Assembly: GCA_029378245.1 (NCBI GenBank)
Contig: JARKIF010000093.1
Location: 60,428 to 124,427 of the forward strand
Origin: Roridomyces roridus
Taxonomy: Eukaryota; Basidiomycota; Agaricomycetes; Agaricales; Mycenaceae
Length of the DNA stretch: 64,000 nucleotides
Direction of reading: 5' to 3'
Below the pieces are notes generated by a model. That model was not told the origin of the DNA. It was given only the letters and a program-made list of their open reading frames with translations, and searched no databases. A program made the translations under genes and the position numbers. This document shows positions 10,989 through 21,658 of this stretch, in pieces (the first letter of the stretch is position 1; every line of letters begins with the position of its first letter).

Positions 10989-11955
10989 ATGCCACCTCCC
11001 AGACAACACCCATGGTCCATTGAATTCATCTGCCGCTATATCGTAACCCGAATTCTTCGACTCTTTGTATCCATCCAATTCTGGCTTAACCCGTTCCCGC
11101 CCTTCAACAATCCCCACGTTGTTCGCACCGAGGATTTCGTTCCTTCACGAGACAAAGGTCGTGACATTCGGGTGCGCTGGTATCGGCCCATCTCTGCTGC
11201 ACAAGATGAGATTCTTCCGGTCCTCGTTCATTTCCACGGTTCGGGATTTATGTTACCGCTGTTCGGGCAGGATGAAGGTATGTAAATAGTTCGATTTACT
11301 TTGACGCCATATTGAACTGATCACAGGATGGTGCGCGAGTGTCGCTGAACACGCACAAATGCTCGTCGTCGACGCCGACTATCGCAAAGCGCCAGAGAAT
11401 CCCTTTCCCCTTGCGCTGGAGGACGCCGAGGACGTTGTACAGCACGTTCTTGCCAACGTAGCCCACACCACGCTCTCCCTTGGTGGATTTAGTGCAGGTG
11501 GAAGCCTTGCATTCGGACTGACCAACACATTCGGTTCTCGCGTGCAGTCAATCGCGTGCTTCTACCCATCTCTCGATGCCGCCGCAGACACAGCAGCTCA
11601 AACGGACGACCCGTTTCTCCCGCCTGTCATGGTCTCGCACATATACGCGTGCTACATGACTCCGGGTACGGCCTGGGACAACCCGAGGCTCTCCCCTGCG
11701 TTTGTGCCTACCAAGGATATGCCGCCACACGTGTGGATCGCCGCGGGGTCCAAGGACCCGCTGCACGATGCCGCCAATGCGTTTGTGGCGCGTTTGCAAC
11801 GCGAGGGTCATCCCGATGCGACGTTTGTGTCGGTTGCGGGCCAACGACATGGATTCGATCGGAGTGCAGCTGGGAGTGTCTCACTCAGTCCGCTTGGGCA
11901 GGAAAAGCACGATGAAGCTATCGCTTTCTTGAAGAAAAATTCTGGCCATCGGTAG
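10989..11955 (+). CDS. Alpha/beta hydrolase, HSL/GDXG family (paralogue 3)
   Basis: 305-aa predicted esterase, exons 10989-11277 and 11327-11955. VHFHGSGF, DADYRKAPENPFPL, GFSAGGSLAFG, GSKDPLHD and RHGFDRSAAG mark oxyanion hole, family strand, nucleophile, acid and histidine. The intron position matches paralogue 2. The closest copy by eye is paralogue 2, so duplication across the amidohydrolase is likely. Confidence 0.87.
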
Positions 11956-13010
11956 CTCCGTGCGACTGCCTTTAATCTAAATGCCGCCGTTTAATCTGAA
12001 TTGACCAGGCGCGCTATACCTTTGAACCGAACTCCCCTCACGTTGCACCAGAGTCGGTAGTGGAACCGACAAGAAAACCAACATTCTGTTGTTCATTTTG
12101 TTTCAGCGCCCGCAGCCGCTTGGAATCCTTGGCAGATTATCTGGACCCGGGTTTGTTGTGAACGCTATGGGCGTTATTTCATCTGCCAAAGTGGAAAAAC
12201 CGAGATTGTTTCGCCAGGGTGAGGCTTATCCCCCTCCACCCTGCCCGGACGCGGTGGGTTGAAATTTCGGTTTCTTACGGTCACTATGCAAACTCTATTC
12301 TGATTCATCCGCGAGCACAGCGCGGCTGCCGATCAGACGATGTTGAATTGCTCTCATTTTCTACGACCAACGTGGTTGTCTTTCCCCCTCCACCCTGCCC
12401 GGACACGGTGGGTTGAAATTTCGGTTTCTTACGGGCACTATGCAAACCCTATTCTGGTTCATCCGCGAGCACAGCGCGGCTGCCGATCAGACGATGTTGA
12501 ATTCATTTTCTACGACCAACGTAGAAGTTGTCCTTCTCCTATTCACCTTGGATGTAGAACTGAACAGGTTCGCGCTTGTCTGCTTTGCAAATGATGTGTA
12601 CGGATAATTTGTTCAAGTTGGTTGGCGTCTTGCACTGAAAGCCTGAGACATCTCCAGTGATTCTCCGGGGCCTCTCCCTGCTTTCTCCCGATTGAAGATG
12701 CTGTCCGTCCACGACCGCCGAAACCGAGCTCCAAGTGACTTGGTAGTTTCATTTCCGCGAAGTGGCTTTCAAACGTCGGCCCGTCCGTCCTGTGTGCACC
12801 ACCCCTGACTTAAGTAGGTAAGCGACCCGCTGTCGGGATGGGCCCCGAATTTCCCCTTTACTTCTTCTGTGTGGATACGCGACTATACGCGACTACTCCT
12901 GAGTTTCACACGTGCCGACGCGACCCGTCACAATTCTGTTGTTCGGTTTTCACAAGACGGATCAATTTCACCATAAGGCCTTTCCCACATTATGTAAGGA
13001 TCAGATCACA
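11956..13010. other. Intergenic region with direct repeat
   Basis: About 1 kb without a supportable gene. Contains the 154-bp direct repeat listed separately. Short frames inside the repeat are coincidental. Confidence 0.5.
12230..12523 (+). repeat. Direct repeat, two copies, 154-bp period
   Basis: Copy 1 starts at 12230 and copy 2 at 12384 with CCCCCTCCACCCTGCCCGGA. Both run through GGTTTCTTACG, CACTATGCAAAC, GCGAGCACAGCGCGGCTGCC and end at CTACGACCAACGT. Only a few substitutions and one small deletion separate them. Confidence 0.88.
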
Positions 13011-13575
13011 ATGTCCTGGTTCTTCAAGTTCTTCTCCAGCACTCCCTCTGAAGTCCCTATGGCTGTCAAAGGGCTCGTCGAGGTACCAACTGCCGTCTTC
13101 TCACCCCCTTGCCGTCTTCAGCTGAACATCTCTCCTCTTGAAGACCGCCATCAACGACAACAAGATCATGATCTTTTCCAAGTCGTATTGCCCCTACTGC
13201 AAGAGAGCCAAGGCGCTGTTTGCCAAGGAATTTCCCAATGAGACACCCAAAGTCATCGAGTGAGCTCCGAGAAAATGTTGGTTACAACTGATGCGATCCT
13301 CCCTGTGCAGGCTGGATCAGCAAGAAGATGGGGCCGATATACAGAACTACCTCGCAACCAAGACTGGTCAACGTACCGTTCCCAACATATTCATCAGTAC
13401 GTTCCTTTTCCCGTCTTTTTTCAACCATTCGAACGAGAGTCTTGTAGATAAGCAGCATGTCGGCGGTAAGTTTTTAATCCAATCTGACGACTGGCGATTC
13501 ATGATAAACCCAGGCAACGACGATGCACAAGCCGCTTTCAAGAGTGGTGGACTGACGAAGATGGTCAAAGCGTAA
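13011..13575 (+). CDS. Dithiol glutaredoxin (CPYC)
   Basis: 117-aa thiol-disulfide oxidoreductase, exons 13011-13082, 13144-13259, 13311-13396, 13448-13465 (18 nt), 13514-13575. Active site IFSKSYCPYCKRAK, then TVPNIFI (cis-Pro) and the glutathione-binding HVGGNDD. The first 23 residues (SWFFKFFSSTP...) extend beyond the usual domain; an internal Met (MAVKGLVE) could be an alternative start, so a short localisation peptide is possible. The 18-nt exon is unusually small. Confidence 0.9.
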
Positions 13576-13680
13576 TTCTTTTGGACTCATTCAATAGTCG
13601 CCGGCTCTCATAGTGTGCGTTTGTTCTAGCCAGCTGTAAAAATATCCTGCAGTATCGGGTCTACTCTGACGAATCTAATG

Positions 13681-15527
13681 CTACTTGGAATCTACTTGAC
13701 TTTCGACGGGCTCTCTTTCTTTTTGTTTCTTGAATCGCATGCCCCCTTGCCATCCGAGCCACGATTTTCTGGCCACATGCGGACCTCGCATCAACAAGAA
13801 CAAGAGCTCGGCTCCTCCGAACGCGACCCGGACCCCCGAACTCAATTTGTAAGAGTCTACTTCGAGCAACTTTGTGCCCACGGCGGTGCCCATGACTTGA
13901 CCCTGGGAAATAATGAGCAAAAAATATCGTTTTGCAGGAGAGGCAAGTCACTAGGAAGATCTGGACGGTATTCAGTCGTATCCGAGGCTAAGAAAGAGGA
14001 CACACGGAGAATATGAGAAGAGCGTTGAGGCGGGCGCGAGCCTCGGGCGCAATGCTGGTCTTCATTTAGCGCTCGAGTCGTCATTCTTGTGTATGGCTGC
14101 TCACTTGAATATTCCGGCAGTGATGGCGACTTGCGTGCTCTGTACCCCAAGATCCAGCACTGATTTCCAGTCGGGCTCTGCGCATGTTTTCTTCGGGTAA
14201 ACGCACCTATTATCGCAATGATGACCGCTGCGACGCTGACTTGGCCCGCAAAGGTCTGGATAAATTGGGACACGATGACGAGATGGATTCCAATTAGGGC
14301 TGCCCCCCAAGGAACGAGTCCGTCCACGAGGCGTCCAGCGATAGGCGTCATCGCGATACCCACCATGCCAACCAGACCAAAGAGTCCGATGACCAAGCTA
14401 CATACAGGCGTTTCAGAAAATTGAGAGCGAGGTGACAACAAGAACGCGCGCACGTGGAATAATGGTACGGAGAGCCGGCAAGCAGGAACGTCATGGTAAC
14501 CCAAAAACCAGAGAATATCGCCGAGTTGAAAAACATGATGAAGCACCCTTGGATGAGAGCCGGCTCCGTCACGATGAATTTGGCCATTGTGAGGAGGATC
14601 TTGAAATAGGTGAGATCTGGATTTTTTGGTGGTGTGTCGGGGGTGACGCTGTACAGGACGAGCATCAGAAGATACTGGCAGCCTGCTCCCATCCAATATA
14701 TGTTACGGTAGCTCGAAAATTCTGCAATGATTCCAGAGAGCACGCGCGCCAAAAGAAGACCAAGTAGTAGGCCCGAAAGCACAATTGCAGTGAAAGTGGC
14801 CCTCCTGCAGAAAATCAGTACGGAAGTAAACATGAATCGTATTTTATCAAACCGATTGTCTTTGGCCAGATCGGCTGCGAAGGGCATCAGGATCTAAGAA
14901 CCAGTGAATTCACGCCAGTATGTGCGGTCAGCCTCCTACTTACCTGGGGCGTGACTGACGCAAAGGCAGTCAGAAAAGACAACGCCTCGAACACACGCAA
15001 GGAACGTGTAACTGCAAGTCCAATCGTAAGTGATCCAGAGATGAATATGAGAACAAGAAGTAAAGATCTTCTTCGAATGAGGTCTCCGAGCGGGGTAACG
15101 AGGATAAGGCCACTTGCATACCTACCTGTTGGATCAGCGATTGGAATACGTTACGAGGAATCAAGGCACACCCGGCTTGAAGGAGAATTGGTATCCGTGA
15201 GACGCCAAGATCGTCGACATCAAATGCGGCTGCGAGATTCAAGAGAATCGGTTGGCAATAATACAGGTTCATGACTGAAAGAGTGAGCGGAAAATTTGAG
15301 GGAGGATTCTGTTGTCGTACCCGCTGCGGCATCGTTGGAAAAGCAACTCCAGCAGAAAATCGGGACGCACTGAAAGTACTCGCGCAGCCAAAAGCCAAGG
15401 CCTTGCCGTACCCGAACGGACTCGCGGGTTGTCCGTCGGCATCAACGCGGCACCACGATGGAATGGGTATGAAGCCGAAATCACGGGACGGAATTTCGAG
15501 CGGGGGTTTCTCCTCGTCGGCCTGCAT
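13681..15527 (-). CDS. MFS transporter
   Basis: Twelve-helix-type major facilitator. Starts MQADEEKPP, followed by RDFGFIPIP, and after splicing reads STFIMNLYYCQPILLNLAAAF, VSRIPILLQAGYASGLILVTPLGDLIRRR (the DLIRRR loop), FWVTMTFLLAG, LVIGLFGLVGMVGIAMTPIAGRLVDG and IAPEARARLNALL, ending in a basic tail. First exon 15371-15527, intron to 15275. Later introns all obey GT-AG and keep the frame, though the exon near 13850-13920 is the least certain. Transported compound unknown; similar fungal proteins are annotated as drug or sugar efflux permeases. Confidence 0.8.
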
Positions 15528-16171
15528 CGCAGTCGGGACTCGGGAACAACGTGTGTGGCATCCACTTATCATAATAGATCACTGCGGGTTCAATTCGATG
15601 GCGGCAGACGTGATCCGGATCGACAGGTCCAACGCAAATCATCAACGTTGCATCAACGGGACAGTGATTAACGGCGCCGCCGGCAGATAATGCTCTCGCA
15701 GCCCCAGATATCGAGTATTGAAACCCACGAGGTCGAGGCATTCCACAACTCGCAAATTCAGTTCCTGTTGATGGTGTAGTTGTACAAGTTGGAATCGGTG
15801 AAGATCGCGTGGCAACGGATCAGCTACATCGACAACGTTTCAACTTGAACGGAGTAATCACGGCCAAGAGGCTGAGGATTTAGGAAGCACTCCAATTGAC
15901 AGCTACTCCATATTATTATCATGGAGTATTCAGGTCGCACAGTTTGATCCCGTTTCATGCAACATAGGCACCTTCATTTGTCCTGCATCTAGGCTCACCT
16001 AGGCTCTCGTTGCATCCTAGGGATTATGCGCACATATAGACGTGGGTCAGGACTCAGGAGTCCTTTTGAGAGGTGTGTGATAGACATCGGCGATCTGCAA
16101 ACGACGGTCTCACACATCCGAGTCTAACTGTTGATTGCCTGGGCGAGCAATGCATCGCTGGAGACAAAAGT

Positions 16172-16672
16172 TAGTGCTGCCGGGAGCTGAGGTCGAGCTG
16201 ACCTCGAGTTGATACGCGAACCCAGCTTCACGCAGCTCGAGTTGATGGAGCATCAACTCGAGGTGCCTCGAGCTAGCGTCCTGTTTTGGGTATTGGCTTT
16301 CTCACACGCTCTGGAGTGGTTTCGTGCCACCTTTCTCTGCGGTTTCAGGCCCAAGAAATTTCACTAGAAGAGCAGCAATGTATTTCCTGCAGATAGATCA
16401 CAAAATGTTGAGAGGGAAGGAATTCTAGGGCCGGAAAACATCTTGCGGCGGGACACCAGCCAAACACCAGCCAACTGGGCGGCAGCGCCGGCATTTTGGC
16501 ATTGACAACAGGCCTTGTCAGGCTCCGGTGTTGGCTCCTCATGTGGATAATCTATTCGGTGATGGCAACGGAGCTACCTTCAAGTTGAGCTGAGCTGAGG
16601 TGCCAGATATGGTAACTCCATCACGTAGAGCCTTCCTCCGGGTAGAGCTAACTCCAGCTTCCGGCAGCACTA
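16172..16672. mobile_element. hAT-like MITE with 8-bp target site duplication
   Basis: Terminal inverted repeats TAGTGCTGCCGGGAGCTG (16172) and, reverse-complemented, TAGTGCTGCCGGAAGCTG (ending 16672). The ends fit the hAT rule YARNG. An exact 8-bp direct repeat ACAAAAGT flanks the element at 16164-16171 and 16677-16684, with four extra bases at the right side. Non-coding, about 500 bp, rich in subterminal GAGCTGA and CTCGAG motifs. Confidence 0.75.
16236..16262. repeat. Perfect 12-bp hairpin in MITE
   Basis: CTCGAGTTGATG (16236-16247) and its reverse complement (16251-16262) around a 3-nt loop, inside the hAT-like MITE. Confidence 0.9.
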
Positions 16673-16800
16673 GGTCACAAAAGTCGATACTTTTGCATTT
16701 GGGTTTCAAGTGGCAGTGGATTTATAATACCTTCAGCAGTGCAGCACCAGTGTTTTCCCCGACAAGTGAATGTTTTACATAATTTGTCATTGGGCGCTGT

Positions 16801-16820
16801 GCGACCGAACGATCGGTCGC
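16801..16820. repeat. Perfect 8-bp palindrome upstream of zinc-finger gene
   Basis: GCGACCGA and TCGGTCGC separated by ACGA, about 107 bp before the ATG at 16927. Could be a dyad operator site or chance. Confidence 0.5.
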
Positions 16821-16926
16821 GCCGGATAGATGCGCCAATGCACCGTTGTCGGTTAACCGATCGCGTATCAGCTCCAGCTTGAAATTATTTAGACCCAGAC
16901 GTTTGCAGTTGTCGACCTCACCAACC

Positions 16927-18080
16927 ATGCATCTGTCTCTCTCACTCGACGACCTCCTCGCATCTCAGCTCGACATTGGTGTGGGTCAGGTAGACGGCCG
17001 TCTCTCCTGCAAGCTCAAACCAAATGTCCATTCCACCACCTACGCCGACCTCTCCAAGTCAGGCATCTCCCTTAACCTCGAGAGCCTTTGCGACGAGAAT
17101 GGGATGTACACGCTCACCCTCTATGCCACCCACGATGGGCCGTCTAGGGTCCTTCCGCCTCCCAGCGTAGCGTCGACCCCTTCCGGCGCTGCCATGTTCG
17201 CGCCCCTTCCCCCTTGCACTCCAGCGCACGAATACACGCAAATGCCAGACATCGACGCGCAGTCCTTCCTGCTCGCCGCCGACGCCTCTCCACCATCAGA
17301 GTACTATCCGTCACCACTGGCCTTCTCCACGAACGAGATCAACGGGTCCGAGTTCGACTTGGCGTCCATGTATATGTCTGGCGACGAGCATCTATCTCAG
17401 AGTACGTCTTTTTATTTTGTCGCGGACCCTGCCATTGAACATGCGCCTCAGTGATGTGCATGCCTCCACAAGACCTTTCTTACCCAAGTGGGTACCCGGC
17501 GTCTTCAGCGTCGAGCGTAGCAGGGCCTTCTCGCATCCCGTCCCCACATCCGTCATTCTCCAATTCTCCGGCACCACAATACCCCTCTCCCGCAGGTTCA
17601 CTGCCACCAACGACTACGACATTCATCACCACTGCACCCCCGACGCCCCCACCCTCTGATTCAGACTCGTTCACCAACGAGGACTCGATCATGCGGATCA
17701 GTCCCGGCGCGAATCACAGACCAGGGCGGCGAGCGCAGTACCCGTGCGAGCACCCTCAGTGTGACCGTGTGTTGACGAGCCCCTACACGCGTCAGGTCCA
17801 CATGCGGACACATCGGGCCAAGGTTCGCAAGGCCTTCATCTGCACGCTCGGCTGTGGCGAGGCGTTCACACGCCAGCACGACCGGCAACGACACGAGGTC
17901 TCCCTGCACGGCAAAAAGTGCAAAGACGTCTGTCAACGGTGCAAGCGCTTCTTCTCGAGCACGAAAATGCTTGACCGCCATGTGTGTCGGGGGGATCGCC
18001 ACGGAGAGATCCAATGGCCGTTGGGCGACGACGAGGTTCAATCGACATTGGGCACCCCTGTTGCACCACTAATGCAGTAA
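16927..18080 (+). CDS. C2H2 zinc-finger transcription factor
   Basis: 367-aa protein, exons 16927-17401 and 17452-18080. Residues 1-210 are acidic and Ser/Pro rich, a likely regulatory region. The C-terminal third holds zinc fingers: CEHPQCDR...HMRTH, then CTLGCGEAF...HDRQRHEVSLH, then a less regular CQRCKRFFSSTKMLDRH. A basic linker (NHRPGRRAQ) precedes the fingers. Nuclear, DNA-binding role inferred from the fingers; target unknown. The palindrome upstream may be regulatory. Confidence 0.85.
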
Positions 18081-18814
18081 CGACCCACGACGACGACGAC
18101 GCACTGTAAAATTATTCAATGTTGTTTGTAGATTAGATTCCAGTTAACTTATGTAGATTAAATTATTCCTTGCAGTACGATAGCATCCAGTATAATACGA
18201 ATTTGTCTTGTCGTCTGTGAGTCCCAAGAGGCGGCCAAGGTGGAGTTACCGGAGTTGCATTCGCGTTGGATGACTCTTTGTTGGACGGTGACCGTTTCCA
18301 GGCACGACAAGGTATCATCCTCGGCTAGAAGTGCAAAGTCGATTGGGTGCAGGGACGACTCGAAGGCAAGCGGTCGTCTGGGCAAGTTCACTCCGCGTGG
18401 CCATCGCGTTGCCTGTAGCCTCGAGTCCAGTTATCAGATAGTAATACGCGCGCCCTTAAACCGATCAACCGCCCCAGCTTACAGCTGTTCCACTATTTCT
18501 TGAGAAAAGTCTGTTTTTTTGTGCGCTAGCCGAGCTTGATCGAATTTTTGATTCAGTGATAAGGTGCACCTTATATAGTATTTGCTCCCGGGGAAGCGTC
18601 GGCTGTGGTGCTGTGGCGACACTCCTGACTTTACGCCTCACACGTGCCGCTCGATATGGCAATTTGATGGGGGCAGTGAAAGGCTGTGCATTCGGCAGAC
18701 CTTGCGGCGGTCATCTGTGCCGCTCCTGGCCGTTGGCTGTTTGTTGACAAACATCACGTCGTGCTTCCTCCTCCTTCCATCTCGCTCCTCTCCCCACGAC
18801 GCTGCCGCCCGCGC

Positions 18815-19711
18815 CAGCCCTCAAATGTGGGATATGCAAGACGGTGCTTCCCCTCCAAAGATGCGGTAAAGGAAAAAAAACAAAGGGGTAGTGGTGCGTG
18901 ACAATGGTCCTGCTCTCCAACGAATCTGAATGGCTCGCAGTGTGACAGTCCTGAGAAGCATGTGAAGGTGTATTTTCGATGGATTCCACTATCTGTCTCC
19001 CACGGCGAGACACCCGCTGCTCCCCAAGCCCCATCTCGACCCAGCGGTTTGCACAGGGGGGAACCTCACTTTTCCGCACAGCGGGAATTTTATATTTCCG
19101 CAGTATTTCCGCATGATTTCCGCAACATTTCCGCGTGGCGGAAATGTGTTGATTTCATTACATAATCATAAGATTCTCTGCTAAATTGGCAGATTTTGAT
19201 TTTTATCACCTATTTTCGGAGCTGGCGGAAATGTTGCGGAAATACTGCGGAAATGTTGCGTAAATAAAGTATTTCCGCGGTGCGGAAAAGATGCCTTCCC
19301 CCCTGTGTTGTCTAGCGTCGTACCCACTCGCTCCATCACCGCTGCCACGCCTGCTGCCGCACCAAAGCGCGCCCAAAACGGCCTTGAAGGTGACAGTTAC
19401 GGCGACGGACGTTGGTGGGGCACAAGGCGAAGGGATCGGCTAAGCCCCGGGCGGCACCATCAACAGCATCTGCCGTAGGACCATCGACCACGCCGCTGCC
19501 GGGACCGTCCACCATCGTGCTCGGCCCATCCTTGTCGCCGCCTCCACAGTCGGCGTTTGCTTTCCACTACCCATACCCTCCCGCACCGTATCAATACCCA
19601 TATTCTCCTTATCCCACACAATATCCCCCATATCCCTCTCCGAATTCATTCCAAACTAACTACCATACACACACCCCCACCCTCCTAATACCTATTTACT
19701 ACTCTAATTAG
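18815..19711 (+). pseudogene. Decayed coding relic inside the element
   Basis: Reads KCGICKTVLPL...CGKGKKT near 18817-18885 in one frame and, after interruption by the MITE, a Ser/Pro/Tyr-rich frame from about 19412 to 19711 (KAKGSAKPRAAPS, then YPYPPAPYQYPYSPYP). The Cys pattern resembles small Cys-rich segments of Agaricomycete proteins, but I cannot name the family. Stops and the insertion make it non-functional. Confidence 0.35.
19052..19307. mobile_element. CACTA-like MITE with subterminal TTTCCGC arrays
   Basis: 256 bp from CACAGGGGGGAA to its inverted copy TTCCCCCCTGTG, flanked on each side by the trinucleotide TTG (19049-19051, 19308-19310). Next to each end lie several inverted copies of ATTTCCGCA(AC/GT)A. 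Short TIRs starting CAC, a 3-bp duplication and subterminal repeat arrays are the hallmarks of CACTA/EnSpm elements. Confidence 0.65.
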
Positions 19712-20065
19712 TGTACTCGAGCACAATTCGACTTTGATTCGACTTGATTCGACTTGGCGAATATTCGACGTGTGCCGTGATGTGATCAGCTGATAACTTT
19801 CACGCCGATGAAGCACAGCCTTTCACTGCCCCCATCAAATTGCCATATCGAGCGGCACGTGTGAGGCGTAAAGTGAGCAAGTCTGTGGCGACCACGCCAA
19901 GACGGCACCGTCAGGTGCTGCCTCGGCAGTCCTCGGCTACAGGTGTCTGTCCGGAGCACTGCACAAAAAAGGTTCGGCTTATCAGTAATCAAAAACTGGA
20001 TCACGCTCGGCTAGCGCTCAAAAAAAGTGACTTTTCTCATGAAATTGTGGAACAGCTGTAACCCC

Positions 20066-20200
20066 AACTAACCTGTTGCAAAGTTTAAAACGCACCGCCC
20101 AATCGAGGAAAAACTGGACGACCTCGCGGGGACGAAACGTCTCGGGTTCTTCGGGGATGACGTTCTCCGCAAAGTATTTACCGCCGGAGTAACTGGTCTC
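20066..20200 (-). pseudogene. C-terminal fragment of a TAP-like alpha/beta hydrolase
   Basis: Reads GGKYFAENVIPEEPETFRP, then REVVQFF, FKLCNRL. This matches the last exon of the hydrolase at 23842-26228 (QYFAEGVIPEKPETFCPREV, HFKLLNQV). Only about 45 residues remain; it stops a few bases from the right end of the inverted-repeat element, and its upstream sequence is not homologous in frame. Confidence 0.7.
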
Positions 20201-20926
20201 CAACGAGAACGGAGCTCAGGTCGTCAATGTTACTTTGTCGCGATGCGCCAGGCTAGCAAGTCTTCGTGTGTTCAGTGCAATTTGATGGCGTGCCGATTCC
20301 TGTGAGTTTTGTACATCCAAGCCGACTTGCGACATATGGGACACCAGCAGGACCGGGGGAGTGATGGCAGGACAATGAAGAACGGTTTTTTGGAGCTTGC
20401 GAGCCGGTGGCGAAAAGCAGGAAACGATTCGCTTTTTGAGGGGCCCGGTAGTCTGTGTAGAATAGACACTCGTAATGGGGTTGGTGGATGTCTGTGGATG
20501 CATCGAGTGATCTGCGTTCCCCATTGTGCCCTTGAGGAGTCTCTGAATCCTCTGTGAGAACAAAAAGACCTCACCTGCCAGTGTGAACTAGTCTCTGTAC
20601 GACACACCGCCTGAACACGTGTGTATCCCACTGATTCAGAGTCAAGTACCCTCGTTGTTCCTATTCCTGAAACCTGGCGGACGGGCGTTGTAAGATTTGT
20701 AGCAGTGGAGCCCTATGTAGACAAGAAAATTGCGAACAGCCTCGGAGTGCCAGCGATGGCTGTGACTTTCAAGAGTCGATTGATTGATGGCAATTCAAGT
20801 CGCCATTATCTGACGAGCGACTGAACCGGAAATACAATAGCACGGCTGCGGCAGCGTCGCCTACAAGAATTAATTTCTTCAGGTTCAAGAAAACTACATA
20901 TTCTATACAGTAATCGTCCCTCGACC

Positions 20927-21658
20927 TCACTGAGCCCACAGATAGCCCTTCTTGACCATCCCAACAGCTTCGTACACCTGAACAAACTCCGTCCTATTGG
21001 CCATCATGGTGTCCTCGTCGTACTCCTGCGCCCCCGTGGCAACAGCCGCGGAGTCATCCGCAAGGGTGAGCGACTCCTGGCGGTGGGACACCAAGTGATA
21101 AGGCTGTTGGGCCCCACGTTCCTGCGCAGTCGGCGGAGACCACTGATGCTGCGTGACTGGCTTGACGGGCCTGTTGCTGCGTGGCTCGCCGTCGGGTGGC
21201 CCGTAAGCCGTCTCCAAGACTTGGGCAGGGGTGACCGGAATGTAGAAGTTGGGAGGGTTGTAGTACGCGGAGCCAACACGCACATGAGTTCTATTGGCCA
21301 GGGCCGTGTCAGCAGGGGAAATGGACCGGGGGGCGCTGCCTGTTGCGGACAGATGCCAGGGCGAAGGTGGGTGGAGACGGCTGTTAGTTGCGGATGGGTT
21401 ACGCCGCTGCTTGGCGCCGACTTGCTTTGACAGCAAGTGCTCAGAGAGAGCGTCTAAATTCTCTGTTGTGAACGGACAGCCAATCTGGGGGCAGGAGCTG
21501 CGCAAATTTGTGAGATGACGCAAGACTTTTTTTTGCAAGAAATGTAACACACGGCATTGTTGTTGAAACTTGAAGGAGGCGAGAGGAAACTGAGCTAGGC
21601 AATGAGATGAACATGAAGATTGAGAATGAGGGTTTCTATAGGCAAAAGTGACGGTCAA
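20927..21658 (-). CDS. Hypothetical protein
   Basis: Open frame of up to 243 aa ending GMVKKGYLWAQ. It has SCPQIGCPFTTENLDALSEH, which could be part of a zinc finger, and a Pro/Asn-rich middle (YYNPPNFYIPVTPAQ). The Ser/Cys-rich N-terminal 45 residues look like intron or UTR read-through, so the true start is probably further in or in another exon. No family recognised. Coding status uncertain. Confidence 0.4.
   Translation of the reverse strand: MTVTFAYRNPHSQSSCSSHCLAQFPLASFKFQQQCRVLHFLQKKVLRHLTNLRSSCPQIGCPFTTENLDALSEHLLSKQVGAKQRRNPSATNSRLHPPSPWHLSATGSAPRSISPADTALANRTHVRVGSAYYNPPNFYIPVTPAQVLETAYGPPDGEPRSNRPVKPVTQHQWSPPTAQERGAQQPYHLVSHRQESLTLADDSAAVATGAQEYDEDTMMANRTEFVQVYEAVGMVKKGYLWAQ

Larger units (their letters stand above)
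15528..16926. other. Intergenic region carrying a hAT-like MITE
   Basis: 1.4 kb between the MFS gene and the zinc-finger gene, divergently transcribed. Contains the MITE at 16172-16672 and a palindrome at 16801-16820; no gene is supported. Confidence 0.5.
18479..20061. mobile_element. Long-terminal-inverted-repeat element, about 1.6 kb
   Basis: Left arm about 18479-18696 and right arm about 19800-20061 are inverted copies. Both begin TTACAGCTGTTCCAC from the outside and share GCGCTAGCCGAGC, TTTTTGATT, CTTTACGCCTCACACGTGCC and GATGGGGGCAGTGAAAGGC. The right arm has about 40 extra bases. Flanks (CCCCAGC left, CCCCAAC right) may be an imperfect target duplication. No transposase is visible, so it is non-autonomous. 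Confidence 0.72.
18081..20926. other. Gene-poor mobile-element zone
   Basis: 2.8 kb occupied by the long-inverted-repeat element (18479-20061), its nested MITE (19052-19307), decayed coding scraps and a hydrolase fragment. The 20216-20926 part has no supported gene; a minus-strand frame there carries a lone C2H2-like CPICRKSAWMYKTHRNRH, possibly a relic. Confidence 0.5.

Noticed and set aside
20272..20631. Minus-strand frame with a C2H2-like CPICRK...HRNRH
   Set aside because: Single motif, poor codon context, no splice model; at best a relic, mentioned under the mobile-element zone.
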